This document shows positions 9,426 to 18,268 of a stretch of 64,000 nt of DNA, one piece after another. Origin of the DNA: Faecalibacterium duncaniae (GTDB taxonomy: Bacteria > Bacillota > Clostridia > Oscillospirales > Ruminococcaceae); assembly GCF_010509575.1 (NCBI RefSeq), contig NZ_CP048437.1, positions 2,914,001 through 2,978,000 of the forward strand. Direction: 5' to 3'. The notes below the pieces were generated by a model. It worked only from the letters and a program-made list of their open reading frames with translations, made no database searches and was not told the DNA's origin. How positions within the stretch are numbered: the stretch's first letter is position 1; every line of letters starts with the position of its first letter. Position numbers and translations under genes: made by a program.

Positions 9426-10141
9426 TGATCCTGCACCTCCTTCCGGGGGTGCGCAGCCAGAGTGCCGCGCGCCTCAGTTTTCAGGTATTCCTTGTGTTTG
9501 CGGGCCAGCGCGCGCCAGACGGCACACACCACGCCCAGCACGATGAAACCGCCTGCCGGCATGGATGCCATGGGCAGGACAGAGCGGCTGAGCTGGACCC
9601 CAAACACACTGCCCAGCGCCAGCCACTCCCGCAGGCAGCCCACGATGAACAGGATGAGCGCGTAGCCCACCGTGATGCGCAGACCCTTGGAGACAGCCTT
9701 GCGCATGGTTTCCTGCACACGGCCAAAGCGGTAGGTCAGCAAGGGCTCCACCACCAGCATGGGCAGGTAGATGCCCAGCATCAGCAGGTCGGTGCCGAAC
9801 ACAGCGTTCAGGATGGGATAAGCGGCAAGGTAGACCACCGCCGCACTGCCGCTGTACACCAGCGCCCGGGGCAGCAGCTTTTTCTCCAGCTCTTCCGGGG
9901 CGGGCTGCTCGTCCCGCAGGGGGAACAGGCGGCTGACCAGGCAGGCCAGCATCCGGGAAGGCGTGAGCAGCAGGGCCACAGCCACGGCCAGCATCAAAGC
10001 ATTTTTGCCTGTGGTGGCAAGCACCACCAGCGGAGCCAGACCCATGCCCTGCATGACAACGGGATTGTTTTTGAACACCCGGTCATGGTGGGCGAACTTT
10101 TCAGGATCACGGGTGATCAGTTCTGCAATGGAACGTTTCAT
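9422..10141 (-). CDS. RnfE/NqrD-like membrane subunit lacking the iron-sulfur cysteines
   Basis: A 239-residue membrane protein. It keeps the family N-terminus (KNNPVVMQGMGLAPLVVLATT) and the LREWLALGSVFG segment. The expected first cysteine, in GLCPLLAVT of RsxE, is Ala36. The second, in IVTNCIVVGRAEAF, falls at VVEPLLTYRFGR, giving Pro133. A charged loop (about residues 76-92) is longer than usual. The stop overlaps the rnfA-like start and its start overlaps the rnfD-like stop, so the three are cotranslated. It is homologous to the Rnf/Nqr subunit but should not bind the cluster. Confidence 0.78.
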   Translation of the reverse strand: MKRSIAELITRDPEKFAHHDRVFKNNPVVMQGMGLAPLVVLATTGKNALMLAVAVALLLTPSRMLACLVSRLFPLRDEQPAPEELEKKLLPRALVYSGSAAVVYLAAYPILNAVFGTDLLMLGIYLPMLVVEPLLTYRFGRVQETMRKAVSKGLRITVGYALILFIVGCLREWLALGSVFGVQLSRSVLPMASMPAGGFIVLGVVCAVWRALARKHKEYLKTEARGTLAAHPRKEVQDQ

Positions 10142-11142
10142 TCAGCGCCCTCCTTTCCGGCCGCAGGGCGGTGCATCAGCTGATACAGGCGGCTCTCGGT
10201 GCGGTCCATCCAGCCGGAAATGCTGTTGACCGTGAGCAGGGCAAAGCAGACACCCGTCTCGTACACGCCGTAATACCGGAAGCCCATGGTGATCGCACCC
10301 ACCAGCACACCGTACAGGATGCGGCCCAGACGGTGGTGGGCGCAGGTGTAGGGCTCGTTGAGCAGGAACGCCGCGCTGAACAGCATGGCACCGGTCAGCA
10401 GCTCGTCCCGCACGCACTGCAGGCGCAGGGCGATGTCCACGCCGTTCACCCCCACCTGACGGGGGAAGAGGAAGGCGATGAGGGCACAGGTGACCACAAA
10501 GCTGACAGAAGCGCCCAGACGGACATCCTTTTGCAGCCAGAGGAAAAGCCCGCAGGCCAGAAGGATGAGGGCGGCACCCGTGCCCATGGGGGCGGCGTAC
10601 TCGCCCAGCACCAGCGAAATTGCGCTGATGTTCAGGCTGCCGCCGCTGCGCAGGGTATCCGAGATGGTGCTGGACACCGGCACGTCTGTGGCATCCCACA
10701 GGGGGATGTTGGTATAGGGCTGGGGGTAGCGGAACACCTGCTCCGGCCAGGACACCGCCGCCACGGCGTAACCCACAGCAGCGGGGTTGAAGGGATAGCT
10801 GCCGTAGCCGCCGAACACCTCCTTGCCGATGAGGACACCGGCCAGCACCGCCATAATGACCACATACCAGTCCACCGTGGCGGGCATGAGCAGGGCGATG
10901 ATGAGGGCAAAGCTCTCGTTGGAGAAATCCCCGGCCCGATACACGCGGCGGCGCAGCAGGGAGACCAGGCGGTCACACAGATTGCCGGTGAGCAGCGCCG
11001 CGCCGCAGAGCAGCAGGGGCCGCAGACCGTACAGGAAGCAGGCCATGCAGAGCAGCGGGATGGTCATAAAGCAGACGTGCAGATAGTACCGCCCCGTCTT
11101 TGCAAGCTCCTGCTCCTGCTGCTGGATCAAACGTTCATCCAT
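10138..11142 (-). CDS. RnfD/NqrB-like membrane subunit
   Basis: A 334-residue protein with about nine membrane helices. GGYGSYPFNPAAVGYAV and the late segment LTGAMLFSAAFLLNEPYT match RnfD/RsxD. The flavinylation region, usually an S-x-A-T-P-L type motif with FMN bound to Thr, is replaced by VSSTISDTL near the same place; a Thr is present but the motif is not canonical. The ATG at 11142 was chosen because upstream in-frame codons run back into rpe. It follows rpe by 13 nt. No rnfG lies between it and the rnfE-like gene, and no rnfB or rnfC is present in the window. Confidence 0.78.
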   Translation of the reverse strand: MDERLIQQQEQELAKTGRYYLHVCFMTIPLLCMACFLYGLRPLLLCGAALLTGNLCDRLVSLLRRRVYRAGDFSNESFALIIALLMPATVDWYVVIMAVLAGVLIGKEVFGGYGSYPFNPAAVGYAVAAVSWPEQVFRYPQPYTNIPLWDATDVPVSSTISDTLRSGGSLNISAISLVLGEYAAPMGTGAALILLACGLFLWLQKDVRLGASVSFVVTCALIAFLFPRQVGVNGVDIALRLQCVRDELLTGAMLFSAAFLLNEPYTCAHHRLGRILYGVLVGAITMGFRYYGVYETGVCFALLTVNSISGWMDRTESRLYQLMHRPAAGKEGAE

Positions 11143-11155
11143 GGTAAGGCACCTC

Positions 11156-11806
11156 TCACAGGGCGGCCAGACGGCGCACTGCCGCAGCCGGGTCGGCTGC
11201 GCCGAACACGGCACTGCCCGCCACCAGAATATCGGCACCCGCCTCCACACACAGGGGGGCGGTGGTGTCATCCACGCCGCCATCCACTTCCAGCAGGTAG
11301 CGGGCGCTCCGCTTTGCCCGCTCTTCCTTGAGCCAGCGCAGCTTTTCCAGCGCCGAGGGCATGAACTTCTGCCCGCCGAAGCCGGGCTCCACGCTCATCA
11401 CCAGCACCAGATCCAGCTGGTCGAGATACGGGGCCAGCGCCTCCGGCGCAGTACCGGGCTTGATGGTCAGGCCCACCTTGCAGCCCAGTGCCTTGACCGC
11501 ATCGATGGTCTGCTGGATGTCGTCCTCGCACTCGAGGTGGAAGTTGTACAGGCTGGCACCCGCCTTGATGAAAGGCTCTGCATACTGCAGCGGGTGGCTG
11601 ATCATCAGGTGGACATCGTAGAATGCTGCGGGCATCCCCTTGTGCAGGCTTTTCAGCACCGGCACGCCAAAGCTGATGTTGGGCACAAAGTGGCCGTCCA
11701 TCACGTCATAATGCAGCATCTGCGCACCGGCATCCAGCACCATGCGGCAGTCTGCGCCAAGCTGATTGAAATCAGCCGAAAGGATCGAAGGACTAATGAT
11801 CGTCAT
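11156..11806 (-). CDS. rpe: Ribulose-phosphate 3-epimerase
   Basis: A 216-residue TIM-barrel enzyme interconverting ribulose-5-phosphate and xylulose-5-phosphate in the pentose phosphate pathway. The N-terminus ISPSILSADF, the metal-site segments HYDVMDGHFVPN and HLECE, the phosphate-binding VMSVEPGFGGQKF and the final EVDGGV and GSAVFG are all family signatures with catalytic Asp and His in place. It is first in the minus-strand run that continues with the rnfD-like gene 13 nt later, so it is probably the promoter-proximal gene. Confidence 0.95.
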   Translation of the reverse strand: MTIISPSILSADFNQLGADCRMVLDAGAQMLHYDVMDGHFVPNISFGVPVLKSLHKGMPAAFYDVHLMISHPLQYAEPFIKAGASLYNFHLECEDDIQQTIDAVKALGCKVGLTIKPGTAPEALAPYLDQLDLVLVMSVEPGFGGQKFMPSALEKLRWLKEERAKRSARYLLEVDGGVDDTTAPLCVEAGADILVAGSAVFGAADPAAAVRRLAAL

Positions 11807-12007
11807 TGTGTTTTATACTCTCCGTTATTTTTCAGAAAGATTACACCATCCGTTCTGCCAGAGCACCTGTTTTGGGGCCGGAATGCAGGGCGGGCATGGT
11901 TACTCTTAGTTTACATGAAAACACGCAAAAAATCAAACCCGGAGCCGTGTTTTTCACGGAAAAGTCTCAAACCTGCCCCCGGATACATCCAAAATCCATT
12001 CCAAAAC

Positions 12008-12052
12008 CAAAAACGACCAGACCGCCCCGCCCGTTTCAGGGGGACAGTCTGG
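12008..12052 (-). terminator. Terminator of the two-component operon
   Basis: On the minus strand an imperfect GC-rich stem (CCAGAC with GTCTGG, and CCCC with GGGG) is followed by a T-rich tract, 9 nt after the histidine kinase stop. Confidence 0.7.
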
Positions 12053-12060
12053 CCGCGGAT

Positions 12061-13575
12061 TCAGTTGACAGGCTTCATGCTGGCGGGGTCCTCCACCGGC
12101 ACGGGCTGACCGGATTCGTCCGGCAGGCGCTTCATGCCGCTGGGGTTGGGGGGCGTGGCGGGCAGGGTGAACACGAACTGACACCACTCGCCCTGCTGGC
12201 TCTCCACACGGATCTGGCCTCCGGAAAGGTTGACCAGCACCTTGCAGATATTCAGGCCAAGACCGGCCCCCCGGGCGTGCAGGCCGCGGGACCTGTCCTC
12301 TTTGTAGAAGCGCTGGAACACATAGGGCAGCGCCTCGGGGCTGATGCCCTGACCGGAATTCCAGATCGAGATCTCCACCTCGGGGCCCAGCTTCTCCACA
12401 TGGAACTTGATGGTGCCGCCCGCCGGGGTAAACTTGATGGCATTGTCCAGAATGTTATAAGCCACCTGATGGATGAGGTCGGGGTCCGCGTAGACCAGCA
12501 CCTTTTCATCCATGGTCAGGCCTTCCAGATCGATCATGCCGTCGTTGATGCGCTGCTCCGCCGAAAGGGCCACACCGGTGAGCGTCTCCCAGATGTTGAA
12601 CATCCGGGCATTCACCTGATACTCGCCGCTTTCCAGCTTGGAGAGATCGAGCATATTCTGGATGAGCCGGGCCAGGCGGCCGGTCTCCTCGCTGACCAGC
12701 TGCAGGTAGTGGTTCTGCATATCGGGCGGGATGGTGCCGTCCAGAATGCCGTCCACAAAGCCCTTGATTGTGGTCATGGGGGTGCGCAGCTCGTGGGCGA
12801 TGTTGCCCATGAACTGGCCGCGGGAATTGTCGTTGGACTGGATGTTCTCCGCCATCTGGTTGAAGGTGTGGGCCAGATCCACCACTTCGCCCTCACCTTC
12901 CACGCCCTCGACACGGACAGAGAAGTCCCCGCCGCCGAACCGCTGGGCGGCATCGGTGATCTTCTGGAGCGGGTCGGTCAGCTTCCGCATCAGGAAGGAG
13001 GTCAGCACACTGGCGCAGAGCAGCATGACGCAGGCCGAGAAGAAGAAGTTCGACCAGAATTCCTCCTTGAAGTCGGTCAGCCGCGCGCCGGAGGAGCAGA
13101 GGAAGAGATAGCCGCTGTTGTTGCCCTGTGCATCCTGCATGTGCCGCACCGAGACATAGCTCTTCTCGGTCAGCACACCGTCCAGCGTACTCAGGGTGTG
13201 GTAGGGCTGATCCCCGGCAACTTTTTCCATAAGCTCCGGCCCCACAATATCTGTTCCCACCATCTCGGGGTTGGAGGCAATGAGGATCCTGCCCTCTTCA
13301 TCGGTGAAAAAGAGGTAAGCCTCGGCGCTCTCGCCGATGATCTCCAGCTTGGTGTTCAGGGCATCCAGCTCGGCCCCCTTGGGCAGAGCCGCCTGCTGCA
13401 CGATATAATCCGCCGCGCGCTGGGTCACATCCGCCACGCTGTCCAGCGTGTCGTACCGCTCCTGGGCAAAATAACGGCTGAACAGCAGCCACTCGGAGCA
13501 GCCCAGCACCGCCGTGCCCAGCACCAGCAGGGTGGCCACCATCGAAAAGAAGGTGACCGAAATACTTTTGCGCAT
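12061..13575 (-). CDS. Sensor histidine kinase
   Basis: A 504-residue membrane kinase. TM1 is at residues 8-30, followed by an extracytoplasmic PAS/CHASE-like sensor region, TM2 near 165-190 and a HAMP linker. The HisKA domain has the phosphorylated His in HELRTPMTTIKGF. The HATPase domain has N-box, G1 and G2 features (DNAIKFTPAGG, GLGLNICKVL). It phosphorylates the response regulator encoded just upstream, whose stop overlaps its ATG by one base (TAATG). The architecture resembles PhoR/WalK-type kinases, but the stimulus cannot be read. Confidence 0.93.
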   Translation of the reverse strand: MRKSISVTFFSMVATLLVLGTAVLGCSEWLLFSRYFAQERYDTLDSVADVTQRAADYIVQQAALPKGAELDALNTKLEIIGESAEAYLFFTDEEGRILIASNPEMVGTDIVGPELMEKVAGDQPYHTLSTLDGVLTEKSYVSVRHMQDAQGNNSGYLFLCSSGARLTDFKEEFWSNFFFSACVMLLCASVLTSFLMRKLTDPLQKITDAAQRFGGGDFSVRVEGVEGEGEVVDLAHTFNQMAENIQSNDNSRGQFMGNIAHELRTPMTTIKGFVDGILDGTIPPDMQNHYLQLVSEETGRLARLIQNMLDLSKLESGEYQVNARMFNIWETLTGVALSAEQRINDGMIDLEGLTMDEKVLVYADPDLIHQVAYNILDNAIKFTPAGGTIKFHVEKLGPEVEISIWNSGQGISPEALPYVFQRFYKEDRSRGLHARGAGLGLNICKVLVNLSGGQIRVESQQGEWCQFVFTLPATPPNPSGMKRLPDESGQPVPVEDPASMKPVN

Positions 13576-14273
13576 TACTGACGCACCTCGAACTTATAGC
13601 CCACGCCCCAGACGGTCTTGAGCTCCCACTTGTCGGAAGCGCCTGCCAGCTTTTCGCGCAGGCGCTTGACATGGACATCGATGGTGCGGCTGTCGCCGTA
13701 GTACTCAAAGCCCCATACCTCGTCCAGCAGCTGGTCGCGGGTGTAAACACGGTTGGGGTGGGAGGCCAGGCAGTTCAGCAGCTCCAGCTCCTTGGGGGGA
13801 GCCTCCACCACCTTGCCCTTGACCCGCAGCTCATAGCTGTTCATGTCCAGCCGCAGGTTGTCGAACTCGATCACGCCCTCGGTGCTCTCGGTCTGGGCGG
13901 TGGTGGTGGTGCAGCGGCGCAGCACCGCCTTGATGCGGGCCACGACTTCCTTGGTGTCAAAGGGCTTGACCATGTAATCGTCCGCGCCCAGCTCCAGGCC
14001 CAGCACCTTGTCAAAAGTCTCGCCCTTGGCGGTCAGCATCATCACGGGGGTGTTGCCCAGCTTGCGGATGCGGCGGCAGACCTCCAGGCCATCCATCTTG
14101 GGCATCATCACATCCAGCAGCACCATATCGGGCTTGACCTGATTGAACTTGTCCAGACCTTCTTCGCCGTCGTTCGCGGTGGTGACCTGGTAGCCCTCTT
14201 TGGTCAGATAAAGCCGCAGCAGCTCGCAGATGTTGGTATCGTCGTCCACGACGAGGATCTTTTCGTTGGCCAT
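13575..14273 (-). CDS. OmpR/PhoB-family response regulator
   Basis: A 232-residue protein. The receiver domain has the acidic pair VDDD, the phosphoacceptor Asp in VLLDVMMPKMDG, and conserved Thr (MLTAKG) and Lys (YMVKPF). A winged-helix OmpR-type DNA-binding domain occupies the last 100 residues (VYTRDQLLDEVWG, RTIDVHVKRLREK). The start at 14273 has a GGGGAGGAAACC ribosome site; an in-frame upstream ATG at 14336 lacks one. Coupled to the kinase by a one-base overlap. Target genes are unknown. Confidence 0.94.
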   Translation of the reverse strand: MANEKILVVDDDTNICELLRLYLTKEGYQVTTANDGEEGLDKFNQVKPDMVLLDVMMPKMDGLEVCRRIRKLGNTPVMMLTAKGETFDKVLGLELGADDYMVKPFDTKEVVARIKAVLRRCTTTTAQTESTEGVIEFDNLRLDMNSYELRVKGKVVEAPPKELELLNCLASHPNRVYTRDQLLDEVWGFEYYGDSRTIDVHVKRLREKLAGASDKWELKTVWGVGYKFEVRQ

Positions 14274-14409
14274 AGTGGTTTCCTCCCCAATTCTGTATGT
14301 TCCGGCCCTTTCGGGCCTTGTGACAAAGTATTCCACTTCTTATTATACGGAAGAGTTATGACAAAATAAAGAAGGTTTTGTATGATTTTTAGGACGCAGG
14401 CTCCGCCGC

Positions 14410-15690
14410 TCAGCTCATCATCAGCCGGATGATCTCCTCATTGGTCTGCCGCATCCCGTCCTTGCCCAGACGTCCAATGCCCTTGATGGTGGTCTCGATG
14501 TCCTTCATCACGATGCCATCGCCGCCCTTGAACTCCTGATTGCACTTGTACATGTTGTAGCCCAGCAGCGCCGCATCCACCGAAGATGCGATCTTTGCGG
14601 CGCAGGAAGCCTTGGCTCCGTCGCACACGATGCCGGACACGATGGCAAGGGCGTTGACCACCGTGTGGATGGCAGCCTGATAGCCGTCGCCGCACAGGTA
14701 CACGATGCCTGCGCCTGCACCCGCACCCGCGCTGACCGCGCCGCAGTAGGCAGACAGGGTGCCGATGCCGGTCTTTTCGTGGATGGCCACCAGATTGGAG
14801 ATGATGAGGGCGCGGTAGAGCTTTTCCTTGCCGCTGTGCAGCTCCTTGGCGTACTCGATGAGGGGCACCGAACAGGTGATGCCCTGATTGCCGCTGCCGG
14901 AGTTGATGATGACCGGCAGCTCGCAGCCGTTCATGCGGGCATCGGAGCCGGCGGCGGCCTTGGCTTTTGCGCGGTTGGAGACATCGTTGCCGTAAGTGGT
15001 CAGCAGCACCCGCCCGATGTTGGCACCGTAGTCGCCCAGCAGGCCCTCTTCTGCAATGGCGTTGTTGTAGCGGATCTGCCGTTCCAGCAGGTCTGCCACG
15101 TCCCGCAGGTCGGCGGTCTCGGCAAAGTCCCAGATGTCCTGCATGTTCAGCAGGCTGCGGTCGGCGCGGGCATCCTCCTGCACGGTCTCGTCCAGCAGGG
15201 GCACCTCGTACAGCACCGTGCCGTTCTTCTCGATGCGGCAGATGTTGGTGTGGTAGTCCGCGATGCGCACCCGGGCGTAGTCCTGCCCGCAGCGCTCGGT
15301 GACGACGATGTCAAACACATGCCCCTGCTCGGTGTGCTCGATGGTGATGGGCACCGTCTGCAGATAGTCCCGGATGGCAGACTTCTTTTCCTCGCTGACC
15401 TCCGAGATGACCTCCAGCTCCTTCTCGGCGGAACCGGCGATGATGCCTGCCGCCACCGCCGCCTCCATGCCCTTCAGGTGCCCGGTGTTGGGCACGATGA
15501 CGCTTTTCACGTTCTTGATGATGCTGCCGCTCACCTGCAGCTGCACGCTGTCCGGCAGCACCCCCAGCACCTCGCGGGCTTTTGCCGCCGCATAGGCCAG
15601 CGCGATGGGCTCGGTGCAGCCCATCGCCGGGATCAGCTCCTCCTTCAGGATCTCCACATAAGCCTGATAGCGCGGGTCGTTGCGTTCCAT
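14410..15690 (-). CDS. L-cysteine desulfidase / L-serine dehydratase-like protein (UPF0597, YhaM family)
   Basis: A 426-residue cytoplasmic enzyme. The segment AMGCTEPIALAYAAA near residue 25 and later Cys positions (GNQGITCSVP, GIVCDGAKASCAAKI) match the iron-sulfur-dependent YhaM/CyuA family related to serine dehydratase. Characterised members break cysteine into pyruvate, ammonia and sulfide. The ATG at 15690 was chosen because GGCAGGAGG lies just upstream; the longer in-frame start at 15786 runs through the promoter. Monocistronic, divergent from ychF. Substrate assignment is by family. Confidence 0.85.
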   Translation of the reverse strand: MERNDPRYQAYVEILKEELIPAMGCTEPIALAYAAAKAREVLGVLPDSVQLQVSGSIIKNVKSVIVPNTGHLKGMEAAVAAGIIAGSAEKELEVISEVSEEKKSAIRDYLQTVPITIEHTEQGHVFDIVVTERCGQDYARVRIADYHTNICRIEKNGTVLYEVPLLDETVQEDARADRSLLNMQDIWDFAETADLRDVADLLERQIRYNNAIAEEGLLGDYGANIGRVLLTTYGNDVSNRAKAKAAAGSDARMNGCELPVIINSGSGNQGITCSVPLIEYAKELHSGKEKLYRALIISNLVAIHEKTGIGTLSAYCGAVSAGAGAGAGIVYLCGDGYQAAIHTVVNALAIVSGIVCDGAKASCAAKIASSVDAALLGYNMYKCNQEFKGGDGIVMKDIETTIKGIGRLGKDGMRQTNEEIIRLMMS

Positions 15691-15738
15691 AACATCCTCC
15701 TGCCTTCCCTTCCGGAAATCGGTTCGTATTTTAAGAAC

Positions 15739-15767
15739 AGTATAATATAGAACTCCCGCCGTGTAAA
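15739..15767 (-). promoter_or_regulatory. Promoter of the cysteine desulfidase-like gene
   Basis: On the minus strand TTTACA and TATACT are separated by 17 nt, about 49 nt upstream of the start at 15690. Confidence 0.6.
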
Positions 15768-15790
15768 TCCGTTGTTTTGCGCCCATCCCC

Positions 15791-15819
15791 TTGCGCTCCG
15801 GGGTTTCATCGCGTATAAT
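15791..15819 (+). promoter_or_regulatory. Promoter of ychF
   Basis: TTGCGC and TATAAT are separated by 17 nt, 47 nt before the start codon. It lies back to back with the minus-strand promoter just to its left. Confidence 0.65.
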
Positions 15820-15866
15820 GATAGTTGTATCGTTATGCCAAAAAACGTGTAAGGAGCGTATTTTAT

Positions 15867-17000
15867 ATGAAGTTAGGTATCGTCGGTCTGCCGAACGTCG
15901 GCAAGTCCACTCTGTTCAACGCCATCACTTCCACCAAAAACGCGGAAGCCGCCAACTACCCCTTCTGCACCATTGAGCCCAACAGCGGCATCGTGGCCGT
16001 GCCGGACAAGCGGCTGGACAAGCTGGCCGAAATCTGGCAGACCAGCAAAAAGACCCCTGCCATCGTTGAGTTTGTAGACATCGCCGGTCTGGTCAAGGGT
16101 GCCAGCCAGGGTGCAGGCCTGGGCAACAAGTTCCTGGGCCACATCCGCGAGTGCGATGCCATCGTGCACGTGGTGCGCTGCTTTGATGACGACAACATCA
16201 TCCATGTGGTGGAGGACGTGACCAAGGCCGAGGCCGTGGACCCCATCGCCGACATCGATGCCATTGACTACGAGCTGATCCTCTCTGACCTCGAGGTCGT
16301 TCAGAACCGCGCGGGCCGGATGGCCAAGGCTGCCAAGAGCGGCAACAACAAGGGGGCTGCCGCAGAGGCTGCCTGGCTGCAGAAGCTGGCCGACCACCTG
16401 AGCGCAGGCAAGCCCGCCCGCAGCTTTGACTTTGACGAGGGGGATGCCGAGCAGCAGGCCGTGCTGCACGAGATGGGCCTGCTGAGCTCCAAGCCCGTGC
16501 TCTACGCCTGCAACGTGGGCGAGGATGATCTGATGGAGGGCATTGAGAACAACCGCTATGTCCCGCTGGTGGCCGCCCGCGCCGCCGAGGAGGGAGCCCG
16601 CTACATTCCCATCTGCGCCAAGACCGAAGAGGACATTGCCGACTACTCCCCCGAGGAGAAGAAGGCTTTCCTGGCCGAGATGGGCATCGAGGCCAGCGGC
16701 CTGGACAACCTGATCACTGCCAGCTACGACCTGCTGGGCCTCATCTCCTTCCTGACCGACGGCAAAAAGGAGTGCCGTGCCTGGACCATCCGCAAGGGCA
16801 CCAAGGCACCTCAGGCCGCCGGTAAGATCCACAGCGATTTTGAGCGCGGCTTCATCCGCGCCAGCGTCATCGGCTATGGCGACCTGGAAGCCAACAACTT
16901 CGATTATGCCGCTGTTAAGGCCAAGGGCCTGCAGCGCACCGAGGGCAAGGAGTACGTCGTGAAGGACGGCGATGTGATCGAGTTCCTGTTTAACGTCTGA
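15867..17000 (+). CDS. ychF: Redox-regulated ATPase YchF (Obg-family P-loop protein)
   Basis: A 377-residue protein. Walker A is [14 protein letters not shown] at residues 7-20, switch II is [22 protein letters not shown], a coiled-coil insert lies in the middle and a TGS domain closes the protein ([10 protein letters not shown]). YchF binds ATP rather than GTP because the usual NKxD specificity motif is replaced, here by the CNVGEDD region. It associates with ribosomes and stress responses. The start at 15867 follows AAGGAG; a longer in-frame start at 15825 is rejected because it precedes the ribosome site. Confidence 0.96.
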   Translation: MKLGIVGLPNVGKSTLFNAITSTKNAEAANYPFCTIEPNSGIVAVPDKRLDKLAEIWQTSKKTPAIVEFVDIAGLVKGASQGAGLGNKFLGHIRECDAIVHVVRCFDDDNIIHVVEDVTKAEAVDPIADIDAIDYELILSDLEVVQNRAGRMAKAAKSGNNKGAAAEAAWLQKLADHLSAGKPARSFDFDEGDAEQQAVLHEMGLLSSKPVLYACNVGEDDLMEGIENNRYVPLVAARAAEEGARYIPICAKTEEDIADYSPEEKKAFLAEMGIEASGLDNLITASYDLLGLISFLTDGKKECRAWTIRKGTKAPQAAGKIHSDFERGFIRASVIGYGDLEANNFDYAAVKAKGLQRTEGKEYVVKDGDVIEFLFNV

Positions 17001-17008
17001 TGTATGAT

Positions 17009-17045
17009 AAAAGTGTCTCCCGCGCGGCGCGCGGGAGACACTTTT
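17009..17045 (+). terminator. Terminator between ychF and mtnN
   Basis: A perfect 17-bp stem (AAAAGTGTCTCCCGCGC with its complement) has a 3-nt loop and ends in four T. Confidence 0.92.
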
Positions 17046-17067
17046 GCCCGGGAGAAAGGACATCTAT

Positions 17068-17751
17068 ATGATTATCGGAATTATGGGCGCAATGCCCGAT
17101 GAAGTCGATCAGCTGTGTGCAAAGCTGGAAAACGTCACCGTGGAGCCCTACGGCGGCGTGGAGTACCACAGAGGCACGCTGGCAGGCAAGCAGGTCGTGG
17201 TCTGCTGTGCAGGCATGGGCAAGGCCAATGCCGCCGCCACCACTCAGGTGCTCATCACCCGATACGGTGCCGAGAAGATCATCTTCTCCGGCATTGCAGG
17301 CAACATGACCAGCAAGATCGGCATTGGTGATGTGGTCATTGGCAAAACGGTGCTGTACCACGATGCCCAGCTGGACATGATCTGCCAGAACCCGCCCTAC
17401 CTGAAGGCGTACGCCGGTGATCCGGCCCTCATCGCCGCCGCTGAAAAAGCCTGCGCCGAGGCCGGGGTCAAAGCCCTGACCGGCAAGATTGCCACCGGCG
17501 ACCTGTTCGTGGGCGACAGCGAGACCAAGGCCGCTATTGAGGCCAAATGCGCCCCCGACTGCGTTGAGATGGAGGGTGCTGCTGTGAGCCAGATCGCCGC
17601 CAAGAACGATGTGCCCTGTGTCATCCTGCGCGCCATGAGCGACAATGCCGACGAGGACGGCCACGAGGTGCTGGTGGTGAAGAAGTTCAGCATCGCCGAG
17701 TACGTGGCTACCGCCACCCGGATCGTGGCGGCCATGGTAGAAGCACTCTGA
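17068..17751 (+). CDS. mtnN: 5'-methylthioadenosine/S-adenosylhomocysteine nucleosidase
   Basis: A 227-residue purine nucleosidase. The N-terminus IIGIMGAMPDEVDQL, the segment FSGIAGNM, the substrate motif VEMEGAAVSQIA and the catalytic Asp in RAMSDNAD are diagnostic of MTAN/Pfs. It cleaves MTA and SAH to release adenine, recycling methylation by-products and making the precursor of AI-2. The start at 17068 has a GGAGAAAGGA ribosome site. It follows the ychF terminator closely, so it needs its own promoter or read-through. Confidence 0.95.
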   Translation: MIIGIMGAMPDEVDQLCAKLENVTVEPYGGVEYHRGTLAGKQVVVCCAGMGKANAAATTQVLITRYGAEKIIFSGIAGNMTSKIGIGDVVIGKTVLYHDAQLDMICQNPPYLKAYAGDPALIAAAEKACAEAGVKALTGKIATGDLFVGDSETKAAIEAKCAPDCVEMEGAAVSQIAAKNDVPCVILRAMSDNADEDGHEVLVVKKFSIAEYVATATRIVAAMVEAL

Positions 17752-17767
17752 TCAGACGGAGCGGCCT

Positions 17768-18208
17768 TTACAGAAACTGCTCCAGTTTCAGCCGGTTCTC
17801 TTCCTCCAGATCCTGCAGCTTTTGCATCAGGCGCTTGGAGCCGGGAGCCGCATCGGGATAGTCTTTCTGGCTCTTGATGCAGTCCATCACGCCCTGACTG
17901 CTTCCCTCGCTGAGCATTTCGGCCAGATTGCGGGTGGATCTGTCGGTGAGCGTTTTCATGCCGATGCCCATTTTGGTGTTGAGCTTTGCCATGATGCTCT
18001 GGCCCTGAGCCGTGCCGCCGCAGGCCTCGATGGCGGTGTGGGCTTCCTGATTCAGTTCCCGGTAGAGGTTCCGCTCCCGCAGAAGCTCGGCCCGGAAGGC
18101 AGGGTCCTCAGTCATGGGCACGATCTGTTCCAGCGTGTTCTTGCCCATCTCCGTGTTCTGCACCACCGCTTCCAGCAGATTCAGGTTATCATTTTTCTGA
18201 TTTTCCAT
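17768..18208 (-). CDS. Hypothetical helical protein, possibly four-helix-bundle
   Basis: A 146-residue, charged, almost all-helical protein with no signal peptide or membrane segment. The pattern of two long amphipathic helices (residues 8-60), a kink at EACGGTAQG and further helices to an E/L-rich C-terminus suggests a ferritin-like or PA2169-type bundle, but I do not recognise a defined family and no metal-binding E-x-x-H pair is obvious. It converges on mtnN (16 nt between stops) and lies 60 nt downstream of the degenerate GGDEF gene, separated by a hairpin. Confidence 0.6.
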   Translation of the reverse strand: MENQKNDNLNLLEAVVQNTEMGKNTLEQIVPMTEDPAFRAELLRERNLYRELNQEAHTAIEACGGTAQGQSIMAKLNTKMGIGMKTLTDRSTRNLAEMLSEGSSQGVMDCIKSQKDYPDAAPGSKRLMQKLQDLEEENRLKLEQFL

Positions 18209-18210
18209 AC

Positions 18211-18257
18211 AAAAATCCCCCTTTGTGGCACTAGCTTGTACCGCAAAGGGGGATTTT
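18211..18257 (-). terminator. Terminator between the GGDEF-like gene and the hypothetical helical protein
   Basis: CCCCCTTTG pairs with CAAAGGGGG across a 22-nt loop, with A/T flanks on both sides. It starts 11 nt after the GGDEF-like stop and ends at the next gene's start region. Confidence 0.7.
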
Positions 18258-18268
18258 ATACATTCGGT

